NCBI RefSeq assembly: GCF_023822005.2
Contig: NZ_CP098806.1
Coordinates: forward strand, 3,844,001 to 3,908,000
Direction of reading: 5' to 3'
DNA from: Dyadobacter fanqingshengii
GTDB lineage: Bacteria; Bacteroidota; Bacteroidia; Cytophagales; Spirosomataceae
Length of the DNA: 64,000 nt
A model generated the notes under the pieces. It was given only the letters and a program-made list of their open reading frames with translations. It searched no databases and was not told the origin of the DNA. Positions within the stretch are counted from its first letter, which is position 1, and every line of letters starts with the position of its first letter. Below, piece after piece: positions 45,061-54,992 of this stretch. The position numbers and the translations under genes are program-made.

Positions 45061-45855
45061 ATGAATTTTACGTTATCGCAAGTTCCTGCCCGTTCTGAAA
45101 AACCCCGAAAAAAAGGGATCACCATGGTAATGGATAAAGGCCTCAGTGTCAGGGAAACGGAAGATATGCTTTCCATTGCATCTCCTTATATTGATATCGT
45201 AAAACTGGGCTGGGCAACCTCTTTCGTAAGCCCGAATCTCAATGAAAAACTTGCTGTTTACAAAAATGCGAACATTCCGGTGTATTTCGGCGGGACGCTT
45301 TTTGAAGCTTTTGTGGTAAGAAACCAGTTTGAGGATTACCGGAAGTTACTTGACAAGTATGATCTCAAATTTGCGGAAGTTTCGGATGGTTCGATCGAAA
45401 TGAACCAGGACGTGAAATGTGAATACATTCGCACGCTGGCCCAGCAGGTTACCGTTCTTTCGGAAGTGGGCTCCAAGGATGAAAATAAGATCATTCCACC
45501 TTATAAATGGATCCAGCTGATCAAATCGGAATTGCAGGCGGGTGCCTGGAAAGTGATTGGTGAAGCCCGTGAATCGGGAAATGTTGGTCTGTTTCGGGCC
45601 AGCGGAGAAGTTCGCCAGGGTTTGGTCGAAGAAATCCTGACCGAGATCGCGTTCGAAGATATGCTTTGGGAAGCGCCCCAAAAATCGCAGCAGGTCTGGT
45701 TCGTTAAGCTTTTAGGAGCTAACGTAAATTTGGGAAACATTGCTCCAAGCGAGCTTATCCCTCTTGAGACGATCCGTCTCGGATTGCGCGGCGATACATT
45801 CAATCACTTCCTGAATGCGAAAACCAAACAGAAGTGGAAAATAGATTCCAAGTAG
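45061..45855 (+). CDS. comA: Phosphosulfolactate synthase (ComA-like)
   Basis: About 264 residues from the ATG at 45061 (MNFTLSQVPARSEKPRKKGI); a frame opening at 45013 lies over the promoter. The family core is clear: ITMVMDKGLSVRETEDML, YIDIVKLGWATSFVSP, IPVYFGGTLFEAF, FAEVSDGSIEM, and the C-terminal ETIRLGLRGDTF. ComA adds sulfite to phosphoenolpyruvate, the first step to coenzyme M in methanogens. In Bacteroidota, which lack coenzyme M, the product probably feeds sulfolactate, sulfopyruvate or cysteate, and from there perhaps sulfonolipids; that role is inference. DedA follows 43 bases later. Confidence 0.9.
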   Translation: MNFTLSQVPARSEKPRKKGITMVMDKGLSVRETEDMLSIASPYIDIVKLGWATSFVSPNLNEKLAVYKNANIPVYFGGTLFEAFVVRNQFEDYRKLLDKYDLKFAEVSDGSIEMNQDVKCEYIRTLAQQVTVLSEVGSKDENKIIPPYKWIQLIKSELQAGAWKVIGEARESGNVGLFRASGEVRQGLVEEILTEIAFEDMLWEAPQKSQQVWFVKLLGANVNLGNIAPSELIPLETIRLGLRGDTFNHFLNAKTKQKWKIDSK

Positions 45856-45898
45856 TTTCAGGGCCTTTCAAAATATTTAGTTCACAAAAAACTTTGCT

Positions 45899-46555
45899 AT
45901 GGAATTTTTAACGCAATTCGTCGATTTTTTCCTTCATCTCGACAAGCATTTGTTCAATATCGTTGAGCAATACGGCACATTGACTTACGTGATCCTGTTC
46001 CTGATTGTTTTCACAGAAACCGGTCTTGTTATTATGCCACTGCTCCCGGGCGACTCGCTTTTATTTGCTGCGGGTGCCATTGCTGCCAATGAAGGAACTG
46101 GCCTGAATGTTTGGCTGATCATCCTTATCCTGATCATTGCTGCTCTTTTGGGCGACAATGTCAATTATTTTATGGGTAAAAAATTTGGAGGGGAAATTAA
46201 GAAAAGGGAGCGAATATTGTTTTTGAAGAGAGAATATCTCGAAAAAACAGAGGCTTTCTACGAAAAACATGGCGGTAGCACAGTAATTATGGCTCGTTTC
46301 ATCCCGATCGTTCGTACCGTTGCGCCTTTTGTTGCAGGTGCAGGAAGTATGAATTACTCTAAATACATTGTGTACTGTGTAATTGGCGCGATCCTTTGGG
46401 TGCCTTCTTTAACACTTCTTGGCTATTTCTTCGGGAATATGGAAATTGTTAAAAAGAACTTTGAACTTGTAATTTTCGGAATCATTGGGTTATCAATTCT
46501 GCCGATGATTTTCCAATATCTGAAAAGCCGATTCGCTAAGCCTTCTGCGGCCTGA
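45899..46555 (+). CDS. DedA family membrane protein
   Basis: A 218-residue VTT-domain protein. Hydrophobic segments occur at ~25-45, 55-80, 145-165 and 180-200. DedA motifs include ETGLVIMPLLPGDSLLFAAG, LGDNVNYFMGKKFG (the acidic/aromatic re-entrant loop), FYEKHGGSTVIMARFIPIVR and APFVAGAGSMNYSKYIVY. The family affects membrane lipid and cation homeostasis, with undecaprenyl-phosphate transport shown for some members. It is downstream of comA and followed by a bidirectional terminator. Confidence 0.94.
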   Translation: MEFLTQFVDFFLHLDKHLFNIVEQYGTLTYVILFLIVFTETGLVIMPLLPGDSLLFAAGAIAANEGTGLNVWLIILILIIAALLGDNVNYFMGKKFGGEIKKRERILFLKREYLEKTEAFYEKHGGSTVIMARFIPIVRTVAPFVAGAGSMNYSKYIVYCVIGAILWVPSLTLLGYFFGNMEIVKKNFELVIFGIIGLSILPMIFQYLKSRFAKPSAA

Positions 46556-46587
46556 TTGATCATCCGGCTTTAAATATAATATCATAA

Positions 46588-46623
46588 AAAGCGCCTCGTA
46601 ACTTGATGTCACGAGGCGCTTTT
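46588..46623. terminator. Bidirectional terminator between dedA and guaB
   Basis: AAAGCGCCTCGT (46588-46599) and ACGAGGCGCTTT (46611-46622) form a 12-pair stem around an 11-base loop, with A-rich flank on the left and T-rich on the right. It lies between convergent genes, so it can stop both. Confidence 0.9.
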
Positions 46624-46646
46624 GCTATACAGCAACCTGTTATCCG

Positions 46647-48122
46647 TTATGATTTCGAAGAATAGTTAGGTGCTTCTTTCTGGATCATTACATCGTGTGG
46701 ATGGCTTTCTCTTACTCCGGCTGATGTAATTTTCACGAACTGCGCTTTTTGCAATGATGCAATGTCACCTGCTCCGCAATAACCCATTCCCGCTTTCAGG
46801 CCTCCTACCATTTGGTAAACGATCTCGGAAACCTTTCCTTTGAATGGCACACGCCCCACAATTCCTTCCGGAACCAGTTTTTTCACATCGTCCTCAGCAT
46901 CCTGGAAATAACGGTCTTTTGATCCGTCTTCCATGGCTTCTACTGAACCCATTCCGCGATAAGCTTTGAATTTCCGGCCTTCGTAAATCACGATCTCACC
47001 AGGAGCTTCATCACTTCCTGCAAGCATGGAACCGATCATGATTGTGCTCGCGCCGCCAGCCAGTGCTTTTGTCATATCACCGGAGAAGCGAATTCCGCCA
47101 TCGGCAATTACAGGAACGTCTGTATCTTTCAATGCCTCAGCTGCCCACATCACCGCGGTAAGCTGCGGAACACCAATTCCGGCAATGATACGCGTTGTAC
47201 AAATACTGCCAGGCCCTACGCCTACTTTCACCGCATCCGCGCCGGCATCTGCAAGCGCCTTTGCTCCTGCACCTGTTGCCACGTTTCCAGCGATTACATC
47301 CAATTTAGGGAATTGCTTTTTAACAGATTTCAATGCTTCAATCACGCCCAGTGAATGTCCGTGCGCTGTATCCAGACTGATCACGTCTACGCCAGCCTTT
47401 ACCAATGCCTCCACTCTTTTCAAAAGATCGGCAGTAACGCCAACCGCCGCGCCTACACGCAAACGGCCGTATTCATCTTTACAAGCATTCGGGTGCGATT
47501 TGCGTTTCAGGATATCCTTATACGTGATCAAACCCGTCAGTCTGTATTCCGAATCTACGATGGGGAGTTTTTCAATTTTGTACTCTTGAAGGATTTTTTC
47601 AGCGTCGTCAAGAGATAAACCATCAGAAGCAGTGATCAGCTTATCCTTCGTCATAATGTCCGTCACAGGTTTTGCCATTTCTCTTTCGAAACGCAAGTCC
47701 CTGTTGGTCAGGATGCCGATAAGCTTGTGATCTTTATCGATGACGGGAATTCCGCCGATTTTGAACTCACGCATGATCTGGTGCGCATCGCCTAATGTAG
47801 CCGTGTCAGAAAGCGTGATCGGGTCGAGGATCATGCCGCTTTCGGAGCGTTTTACTTTCCTAACCTGCTCAGCCTGAGCTTCCAGGCTCATATTTTTGTG
47901 AATAATCCCGATCCCTCCTTCCTGTGCCATGGCAATCGCCAGGTCGAATTCAGTAACGGTATCCATTGCAGCAGAAACAAGTGGAATGTTCAGCTCAATG
48001 TTACGGGTTAGCTTGGTTTTTGTTGTTGTGTTGCGAGGCAGAATTTCTGAATAACCAGGTATTAGAAGAACGTCGTCGTACGTTAGCGCCTCGAAGAGGA
48101 CTTTGGATGGGTCTGTGCTCAT
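46647..48122 (-). CDS. guaB: IMP dehydrogenase
   Basis: A 491-residue enzyme that oxidises IMP to XMP with NAD, the committed step to guanine nucleotides. The catalytic cysteine is in [13 protein letters not shown], the IMP-binding loop is [20 protein letters not shown], and the flap region contains [18 protein letters not shown] pair of CBS domains is inserted at ~95-205 ([18 protein letters not shown] and [17 protein letters not shown]). The N-terminal [17 protein letters not shown] is standard. A clear promoter lies just upstream (48151-48182). Confidence 0.97.
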   Translation of the reverse strand: MSTDPSKVLFEALTYDDVLLIPGYSEILPRNTTTKTKLTRNIELNIPLVSAAMDTVTEFDLAIAMAQEGGIGIIHKNMSLEAQAEQVRKVKRSESGMILDPITLSDTATLGDAHQIMREFKIGGIPVIDKDHKLIGILTNRDLRFEREMAKPVTDIMTKDKLITASDGLSLDDAEKILQEYKIEKLPIVDSEYRLTGLITYKDILKRKSHPNACKDEYGRLRVGAAVGVTADLLKRVEALVKAGVDVISLDTAHGHSLGVIEALKSVKKQFPKLDVIAGNVATGAGAKALADAGADAVKVGVGPGSICTTRIIAGIGVPQLTAVMWAAEALKDTDVPVIADGGIRFSGDMTKALAGGASTIMIGSMLAGSDEAPGEIVIYEGRKFKAYRGMGSVEAMEDGSKDRYFQDAEDDVKKLVPEGIVGRVPFKGKVSEIVYQMVGGLKAGMGYCGAGDIASLQKAQFVKITSAGVRESHPHDVMIQKEAPNYSSKS

Positions 48123-48150
48123 AGCAAATAAACTATTGTTATTTGCCGGG

Positions 48151-48182
48151 CAAAATTAAGAAAATGTTTGCTGCCTACCAAA
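48151..48182 (-). promoter_or_regulatory. guaB promoter
   Basis: On the minus strand TTTG (48182-48179), a 20-base spacer and TAATTTTG (48158-48151) match the Bacteroidota consensus exactly. The start of transcription would fall near 48144, giving a leader of ~20 bases. Confidence 0.75.
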
Positions 48183-48366
48183 CATTTTGTCAAATGCCAA
48201 ATATTAATTTTTTAAGAATCCAAATTCCTCTATCGTCCACAGCGCTTTCCATTCCCGCAATCGCTGAATCATCCATGTAACTAAAACGATCTGTGAAATG
48301 TGTATTTTTAAAAATTATTAAAAATATGATAAAATGGTTTAGGGGTTATTGCCGGTTCCTTGACTA

Positions 48367-48374
48367 TAACTTTG
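48367..48374 (+). promoter_or_regulatory. -7 box of the ECF sigma gene
   Basis: TAACTTTG matches TAnnTTTG and is followed by C, as common in Cytophagales. It sits 21 bases before the ATG at 48395. This rules out the upstream in-frame start at 48293 as the translated one. The -33 box is not clear. Confidence 0.55.
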
Positions 48375-48394
48375 CAAGCCATATTAAGGATCAG

Positions 48395-48949
48395 ATGAAG
48401 CCAACATTTACCGATGAACAACTGGTCGTTCAACTCTCCGAAAGCAACAAACGCGCTTTTGAGGAGATCTATGACCGTTATTGGTATAAGTTGTTCTGCA
48501 TCTCATTTCACCAGACCGGATCCAGGGAAGAGGCGGAGGAATTGGTGCATGATTTGTTTGAAAGTCTCTGGAAAAGAAGGCTGGAAAGCAAGATCAATCA
48601 TTTGAGTTCTTACCTCGTCATTGCATTGAAATACCTGATTGTCAATCACATCAAATCGCAGATTACCTGGCGCAAATATCAGGAATATGTGCTTTTGAAT
48701 AAGATGCATGAGATTTCGACGACTGAGGAAAACATTGAATTCAATGATCTTTCAGAAGCCATTGATAAGGCGATGAAAAAATTGCCTGAGAAAACGAGCC
48801 GTGTGTTTCAGCTCAGTCGCTTTGAAAATCAGTCGGTTAAGAGCATTGCCAAAGAACTCCACATTTCCGAAAAAGCCGTGGAATATCACATTACCAAGTC
48901 CCTGAAAGTCCTGAAAGACAATCTTTGGATTTATCAGACAGACAATTGA
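48395..48949 (+). CDS. ECF RNA polymerase sigma factor (FecI-like)
   Basis: A 184-residue sigma factor from the ATG at 48395. Region 2 is FEEIYDRYWYKLFCISFHQT with AEELVHDLFESLWKRR, and region 4 is QLSRFENQSVKSIAKELHIS with EKAVEYHITKSLKVLKD. It is typical of the Bacteroidota sigma-70 group paired with FecR proteins. The FecR gene follows 17 bases later, then an STN-bearing SusC. The expected circuit is: the transporter senses substrate, FecR is released or cleaved, and the sigma factor transcribes the SusCD genes. Confidence 0.95.
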   Translation: MKPTFTDEQLVVQLSESNKRAFEEIYDRYWYKLFCISFHQTGSREEAEELVHDLFESLWKRRLESKINHLSSYLVIALKYLIVNHIKSQITWRKYQEYVLLNKMHEISTTEENIEFNDLSEAIDKAMKKLPEKTSRVFQLSRFENQSVKSIAKELHISEKAVEYHITKSLKVLKDNLWIYQTDN

Positions 48950-48966
48950 GACCTTACCACACGCCA

Positions 48967-49968
48967 ATGAACCAATACGATTTTCAGAAAACCTTGAAAA
49001 AATATCTTGCCGGGCAGCATACGCAGGAGGAAGAGGACTTTATTCTGGATCATTTCAAAAATAATCCAATGCAGGAAATGCCCGTTTTCGAAGATGAAAA
49101 AGCGGTTATTGGAAAGCGCATTAAGAAAAAGCTTGTGGCTAACACAATCGGCGAACCGCTTTTGATCCGACTAAGGCCTTACCTGGCTGCCGCAGCGTCT
49201 ATACTCGTTGTGCTTGGGTTTTGGTATTTTTTGGTAAAGAAAAATGCGCCCGAAACGATTGCGGAAATGGATTTCTCACCGAATGACAGCGTGATCGAAA
49301 TCAAAAACACATCAGGCAAATCCCAAAATATTCCGATGGAAGACGGCAGCATTGTGATCTTGCAAAAGAACAGCAGCATCAGCTACCCGGAGCATTTCGG
49401 CAAAAAAAACCGGCTCGTTTATTTGCATGGGGAAGCGTTTTTTCAAATCAAACGAAATCCGGCGAAACCCTTTATCGTATCTACGGGCACATTGGTAACG
49501 AAAGTGTTGGGAACGAGTTTTACAATCAAGTCTTATGATGAATCGGCGTCTGTGGAAGTGCAGGTTAAAACGGGTCGGGTGTCCGTTTACGAAGGAGCGG
49601 CTAACAATGTTGTGAACCGCAACGGCGTGATTTTGACACCCAACCAGAAAATTGTGTTTGACAAAAAATCCAAAAAAATAGAGCTGTCCATCATTGAAAA
49701 TCCAATGCTGGTCATCCCTGTGAGCGAAACTGAACACGGCTTTACTTTCTCAGAAGTCCCGGTTAAGCATGTTTTCTCAGCCCTTGAAAAATCTTACGGA
49801 ATAGATATCGTGCTCGAAAACGATTCAACCGATTCGTGCCTTTTTACGGGTGATTTGAATGGATTAAGCCTGTTTCAGCAGCTTGATTTGATTTGTCAGT
49901 CGGCCAACATTACCTACGAAAGACGCGGAACGGCCTTGTTTGTACAGGGTGCTGGATGCGGCGATTAG
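48967..49968 (+). CDS. FecR-family anti-sigma factor
   Basis: About 333 residues from the ATG at 48967; an in-frame TTG at 48925 overlaps the sigma gene and is less likely. The N-terminal helical part is sigma-binding (FQKTLKKYLAGQHTQEEEDF). One membrane helix is at ~75-95 (AAAASILVVLGFWYFLV). The periplasmic FecR domain contains MEDGSIVILQKNSSISYPEH, RLVYLHGEAFFQIKRNPAKP and VLGTSFTIKSYDESASVEVQ. A DUF4974 domain ends the protein (TFSEVPVKHVFSALEKSYGI), which contacts the STN domain of the transporter. It couples the outer-membrane signal to the sigma factor. Confidence 0.96.
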   Translation: MNQYDFQKTLKKYLAGQHTQEEEDFILDHFKNNPMQEMPVFEDEKAVIGKRIKKKLVANTIGEPLLIRLRPYLAAAASILVVLGFWYFLVKKNAPETIAEMDFSPNDSVIEIKNTSGKSQNIPMEDGSIVILQKNSSISYPEHFGKKNRLVYLHGEAFFQIKRNPAKPFIVSTGTLVTKVLGTSFTIKSYDESASVEVQVKTGRVSVYEGAANNVVNRNGVILTPNQKIVFDKKSKKIELSIIENPMLVIPVSETEHGFTFSEVPVKHVFSALEKSYGIDIVLENDSTDSCLFTGDLNGLSLFQQLDLICQSANITYERRGTALFVQGAGCGD

Positions 49969-50076
49969 TAAATAAAATGGCGATGATGCTCGAACATCAC
50001 CGCCACCATTACGCTGTTGTTACCAACAGTTTCATTGTTTGTCTTTGCGTTTGCGTCCACAAAAACCTTTAAAAAT

Positions 50077-53000
50077 ATGCATAAAAAAATACCCCTCAAA
50101 AGGGTTGTTTACAAGGTCATGAGTACTACGGCTAAACAACTGATTATTGCCATCTTATGCTGCGGCATTTCGTTCGCGCATACACTGCATGGGCAGGAAC
50201 TGCTTAATAAGGACATTTCACTGAAAGTGGAATCGCTGGAAGTAAAAAGGGTGCTTCAAATGATAGAAAAGCAGGCGGACGTCAAGTTCGTATACAGCAC
50301 TTCGAGCATTCAAGGTTCTCAAAATACAAATCTGAAAGAGGTTAAGGGATCATTGGACAAGGTTTTGGATCAATTGCTCACGCCTTTGAATGTGTCTTAC
50401 GAAGTGGTTGGAAACTCGCGGATCTTGCTCAGAAAAAAGCCCCAAGCTCCGACCGGGAACGAACAAACATTGCAAAACCAGGGAATCACAGCGGAGCGTA
50501 ACATTACGGGTAAAGTGCTTGACGAAAAAGGCGCAGGCCTTCCGGGTGTCAACATCCTGCTCGTAGGCAGTCAGCAGGGAACTTCAACCAATGAAAATGG
50601 CGATTACCGCATTGCTGTTCCCGATCAGAATGCAACATTAAAATTCTCCTTCATCGGTTATGTGAGCCAGGAAGTGGTTGTGGATAAAGAGGTTATCAAT
50701 GTAACGCTCGCTCCCGACGTAAGTGCGTTGAAAGAAGTGGTTGTAGTGGGTTATGGAACGCAGGAAAAGAAGGACGTTACGGGCGCGGTTTCATCGGTAA
50801 AGGGTGCTGATTTTCAAAATCTGCCTTCCGGTGGTGCGCAGCAAGCATTGCAGGGTCGTGCTGCGGGTGTGAACATTGTCCGTAATGGGGGCGCTCCTGG
50901 TGACGCCGGTTCTATCCAGATCCGCGGTTTTGGAACGGTTAACAACTCTTCACCATTGGTTGTCATTGATGGGATCCCGTCCGGCAACATGAATGATGTG
51001 AACCCGAACGACATTGAATCCATTGAAATCCTGAAAGATGCTTCTGCATCAGCCATTTATGGAACCAGGGCAGCAAACGGCGTTATCCTCGTTACAACCA
51101 AACGTGGAAAGTTCGACGCTCCTTTATCGGTTACTGTGAATGCTTATCTGGGTGTGACCAATCGAATCAAATCCCTGGATGTGCTTACAGCGCCTCAGTT
51201 GGCTGAAATGAAGCAAAAGGCATACACAAATGACGACTTAGATATTCCGGCAATTTGGGAAGACAAACAATATCAGAACCAACTGACCAACTGGCAGGAA
51301 GAACTTTTAAAGCAGGGCGTTACCCGCAATTACGACGCATCACTGCGCGGTGGCGGAAAATATTCAACTTTTGCGATTTCCGGAGGTTATTACAATGAGG
51401 ACGGAATAATCGGAAAATCAAACTATACGCGGTATACATTTAGGATCAATTCAGACCATAAAGTGGGTTCGCGGATTAAAATCGGTCAGAATTTCCAGTA
51501 TACCAACACGCATAATTCAGGTCCCGACACGCAATCTTCACAAACCGGCCTACTGTTCACCGCTATCCGCTTCCATCCTGGTTTGCCGGTCCGTAATGCC
51601 AATGGTTCCTATGGATCAACGGACGGATTGGGTGCTTTCGGAGACTTGAACAATCCCATTTTTACTGTTGATACGCAGGACAAAAACAATATACGAAACC
51701 GTTTTCTCGGCAATCTGACTGGTGAACTTGAAATTGTAAACGGATTGAAATTGCGTACAAACCTGGCCATGGACGCTACGTTTTCAGACAGCCAGACATT
51801 TGATATCAAGGTTAACGATCAGTTCCGCAAGAATTCTTACAATCAGTTGAGCGTTGGCCGTGACAAAACGTGGTCCTTCTTGCAGGAATATTTCCTTTCT
51901 TACGACAAGGCGTTTGGAAAAAATTCGCTCAGTGTGGTGGGCGGTTATACTTCGCAGACATTCAAAAGCATTTATGCCAATCAGTGGGGACGTGAGTTTG
52001 CCAGTGAAGACCCTTCGTTGCGTTACATGCAGTATGCGGGGATCATCGTTTCGGTTCCTTTGGCGAATGGAGGCAACGGCGGCCGCAGTTATGATGCGCT
52101 TGGATCGTGGTTTGGAAGGGTGAATTATTCTTTCAATGATCGCTATCTTTTCACGGCAACCATGCGTAGCGACGGGTCTTCCAAGTTTGCTCCCGGCAAT
52201 CAGTGGGGTGTTTTTCCTGCATTCTCGTTGGGTTGGAGGCTTTCAGAGGAAGACTTTTTCAAAAATGCATTGCCTATATTCAGCAATTTCAAGCTGACGG
52301 GCGGCTGGGGACAATTGGGTAACCAGAATGTAGCTTCCCTGCAATATCTGGCCTTGATCAACTCCACTTTCCGTTATGCATTTGGCAACGGCGGTGTGCA
52401 AAATCAGGTTTCGGGCGCTGCGCAAAGCAGGCTGGCCAACTTGAACATTGGTTGGGAAACGGCGGAAATGAGCAACTTCGGGCTGGAAGCAGGTTTATTT
52501 AAAAACAGCCTTTATTTGTCTGCAAACTACTTTATTAAGGATACCAAGAAAATGCTGCTTGCGCCACCATCTGTCGGCACAATCGGAAGCGCGACTATTC
52601 CGGATCAGAATGTTGGACAGCTTAGAAATCAGGGTTTGGAACTGGAAGCCTCTTACAAACATACAATTGGTGACGTAACATTCAACGTAAGCGGTAACGC
52701 GACTTTTATCAAAAACAAAATCACCAAACTGGCAACGCCTGGCGGCTTTCTGGCAACACAACTTTACGGAAGAGGTCAGCAAGAGATCGTGAGGACGTAT
52801 GAAGGACAGCCATATGGCACTTTTTATGGCTATCAAACTGACGGTATTTACCAAAATGCAAGTGAAATTGATGACGACGCCAACATTGCAAATGATCCGC
52901 GCCGGACAGACGGGCAGATTGTGCCGGGTGATGTGCGTTTCGTGGATTTGAACAATGACGGCATTGTGGATGATGAAGACAGAACGATCATTGGCAGCCC

Positions 53001-53511
53001 GCAACCAAAAATTAACTACGGGTTTTCTGCGGGAGCCAATTATAAAGGTTTTGACTTCACATTATTTTTTATTGGCGTAGGTGGTGTTAACATTTACAAT
53101 GCAGACCGTATGCAAGGTCTGGACGCAAGTTATCCGTTCAACCTGTATGCTGACGCGCTCAACAGCTGGGACGGCGAAGGTTCAAGCAACACCATTCCGC
53201 GCATGAGCATTAACAACGCGAACCGGAATTTCAGACCGTCAGATCTTTTTGTGGAAAAAGGAGATTATCTGCGTTTGAAAAACATGACCCTTGGATATGC
53301 CATCCCAAAAAATGCGATCAGCAAGCTGAAAATGTCGCAAGCTCGGGTTTATGTGACTGGTCAGAACTTGTTGACATTCACCAAATACACAGGCTTGAAT
53401 CCTGAGTTAGGATATGTTGGTAGCGGTGGCTCATACAATCAGCTAAATGTCGATTATGCGCAATATCCGCTAGCCCGCACGTGGACAATCGGTGCTACCA
53501 TTTCTTTCTAA
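50077..53511 (+). CDS. SusC/RagA family TonB-dependent transporter with STN signalling domain
   Basis: About 1144 residues from the ATG at 50077; an earlier frame start at 50017 adds a non-signal stretch. A long N-terminus (KQLIIAILCCGISFAHTLHG) is the export signal. An STN domain follows at ~40-110 (ISLKVESLEVKRVLQMIEKQ, VKFVYSTSSI, LDQLLTPLNVSYEVVGN), which talks to FecR. Next come a CarboxypepD_reg-like domain (ITGKVLDEKGAGLPGVNILL), the SusC linker LKEVVVVGYGTQEKKDVTGA and the plug. The barrel ends in an aromatic strand (WTIGATISF). Substrate is unknown. It is paired with the SusD gene at 53550. Confidence 0.96.
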   Translation: MHKKIPLKRVVYKVMSTTAKQLIIAILCCGISFAHTLHGQELLNKDISLKVESLEVKRVLQMIEKQADVKFVYSTSSIQGSQNTNLKEVKGSLDKVLDQLLTPLNVSYEVVGNSRILLRKKPQAPTGNEQTLQNQGITAERNITGKVLDEKGAGLPGVNILLVGSQQGTSTNENGDYRIAVPDQNATLKFSFIGYVSQEVVVDKEVINVTLAPDVSALKEVVVVGYGTQEKKDVTGAVSSVKGADFQNLPSGGAQQALQGRAAGVNIVRNGGAPGDAGSIQIRGFGTVNNSSPLVVIDGIPSGNMNDVNPNDIESIEILKDASASAIYGTRAANGVILVTTKRGKFDAPLSVTVNAYLGVTNRIKSLDVLTAPQLAEMKQKAYTNDDLDIPAIWEDKQYQNQLTNWQEELLKQGVTRNYDASLRGGGKYSTFAISGGYYNEDGIIGKSNYTRYTFRINSDHKVGSRIKIGQNFQYTNTHNSGPDTQSSQTGLLFTAIRFHPGLPVRNANGSYGSTDGLGAFGDLNNPIFTVDTQDKNNIRNRFLGNLTGELEIVNGLKLRTNLAMDATFSDSQTFDIKVNDQFRKNSYNQLSVGRDKTWSFLQEYFLSYDKAFGKNSLSVVGGYTSQTFKSIYANQWGREFASEDPSLRYMQYAGIIVSVPLANGGNGGRSYDALGSWFGRVNYSFNDRYLFTATMRSDGSSKFAPGNQWGVFPAFSLGWRLSEEDFFKNALPIFSNFKLTGGWGQLGNQNVASLQYLALINSTFRYAFGNGGVQNQVSGAAQSRLANLNIGWETAEMSNFGLEAGLFKNSLYLSANYFIKDTKKMLLAPPSVGTIGSATIPDQNVGQLRNQGLELEASYKHTIGDVTFNVSGNATFIKNKITKLATPGGFLATQLYGRGQQEIVRTYEGQPYGTFYGYQTDGIYQNASEIDDDANIANDPRRTDGQIVPGDVRFVDLNNDGIVDDEDRTIIGSPQPKINYGFSAGANYKGFDFTLFFIGVGGVNIYNADRMQGLDASYPFNLYADALNSWDGEGSSNTIPRMSINNANRNFRPSDLFVEKGDYLRLKNMTLGYAIPKNAISKLKMSQARVYVTGQNLLTFTKYTGLNPELGYVGSGGSYNQLNVDYAQYPLARTWTIGATISF

Positions 53512-53549
53512 AACCCTACGCTCAGACCATCACTGAAAGAATTTATCCT

Positions 53550-54989
53550 ATGAAAAAAATAACACTATTATCCGGTTATATACTTCTTGCAATGCTCACT
53601 GGTTGTGATGATTTGCTCGAAACAACGCCTTACGGCCAGGTTACCTCGCAGCAATATTGGCGTAATGGTGACGATGTGGTGGCGGCTGTGAATGCAGTTT
53701 ACGCGCCTTTGCTGGACGAAGACGGCTTTGCCCACACCGAATACACATTTGATAACTGCTCGGATGATATGAACCGTGCGGGAGACCATTCGGACGAGAC
53801 AGCTTTGGAAATGTTCACTTTCGACGCTTCCAACTCGCATATTCTGGCTACGTGGAAAACGAAGTACGAAGTGATTTCGAGAGCCAATGCCGTGCTAATC
53901 AATGCCCCAAAGGTTACTATGGACGAAACATTGCGCAACCGGAGCATGGGTGAAGCGTATTTTTTGAGAGGATTCGTTTATTGGAGACTTTCTTTGATTT
54001 ACGGCGAAGTGCCCATTTTACTGGAAGACGATGCATTGAATCTTAATTTTAATAAACCAAAATCAACATTGGCAGAAGTTCGCGCGCAAGCCGAGGCCGA
54101 CTTCATCAAAGCTGCTTCCCTGCTTCCTGTTTCCTATGCGGATGGTGAAGCTGGACGCGTTACACAAGGTTCTGCGAATGGATTTTTGACCAAATTATAT
54201 GTGTATCAAGAGCAATGGGCGAAAGCGATTGAAGCGAGCACCAAAGTGACTTCCAATGCTGCTTACAAGTTAGCTACCGGATTCAACCAGAATTTTGAAC
54301 TAGCCACCGAAAATAACCCGGAAATACTGTTTTCGCTGCAATACGAAACCGGCTGGACGGCGGACAATTCCCCCACTTTTTATCACACGCCGCAGGCATT
54401 TGGCGGATGGGGTTTCCACGAGCCGATCGCGGATCTTGTTCAGGAATTTGAAAAAGGAGATACGCGTAAAACATCTTCTATTTTCAGCCCGGGCGACAAA
54501 GTGGACCGCAATGAGGCCGGTGTGGAAACATTCGCGGGAAATATGACGCGCGTTACAGGTTATGCTTTTAAAAAATATACGCAATTCGCTGAAAACGGCG
54601 ATATGAGCCAAAGCTTGAATGCGCCATTTTTGAGAACGGCAGACGTCTATTTGTTAGCTGCCGAAGCAAAAATCCGCTCTGGGGCCAATGGCGATGCAGA
54701 ATTAAATGTGGTTAGAAAACGTGCCGGACTGGCTGCCATTACAGGTGCAACCATGAAAAACATCATGCACGAAAGACGCGTTGAACTGGCCGGCGAAAAC
54801 GAAAGGCATCAGGATCTGATGCGCTGGGACAAGGCAGGGCTCATTGACATTGTGGCTCATTACAAGATCAATCGTGGTCCGCATAAGCCTAGCAGAAACT
54901 TCATCAAGCCTAAACATTACTATTTCCCGTTGCCACAGCGCGAGGTGGATTTGAGTAACGGCGTATTAATTCAGAACAGCAATTATTGA
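53550..54989 (+). CDS. SusD/RagB family lipoprotein
   Basis: About 479 residues from the ATG at 53550, where a lipoprotein signal begins (LLSGYILLAMLTGCDD). Family features include LLETTPYGQVTSQQYWRNGD, FLRGFVYWRLSLIYGEVPIL and the ending RRVELAGENERHQDLMRWDK, then YYFPLPQREVDLSNGVLIQN. It is the surface lid of the STN-bearing SusC. The frame overlaps the SusC end by a few codons upstream of this ATG, which is why I do not start earlier. No enzyme gene follows in the locus. Confidence 0.95.
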   Translation: MKKITLLSGYILLAMLTGCDDLLETTPYGQVTSQQYWRNGDDVVAAVNAVYAPLLDEDGFAHTEYTFDNCSDDMNRAGDHSDETALEMFTFDASNSHILATWKTKYEVISRANAVLINAPKVTMDETLRNRSMGEAYFLRGFVYWRLSLIYGEVPILLEDDALNLNFNKPKSTLAEVRAQAEADFIKAASLLPVSYADGEAGRVTQGSANGFLTKLYVYQEQWAKAIEASTKVTSNAAYKLATGFNQNFELATENNPEILFSLQYETGWTADNSPTFYHTPQAFGGWGFHEPIADLVQEFEKGDTRKTSSIFSPGDKVDRNEAGVETFAGNMTRVTGYAFKKYTQFAENGDMSQSLNAPFLRTADVYLLAAEAKIRSGANGDAELNVVRKRAGLAAITGATMKNIMHERRVELAGENERHQDLMRWDKAGLIDIVAHYKINRGPHKPSRNFIKPKHYYFPLPQREVDLSNGVLIQNSNY

Positions 54990-54992
54990 GTT

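Noticed and set aside
31289..53511. A recent duplication of the SusC gene
   Set aside because: The two SusC proteins share only family motifs, differ in domain layout (one has STN, the other not), and their DNA is not similar enough to suggest a recent copy.
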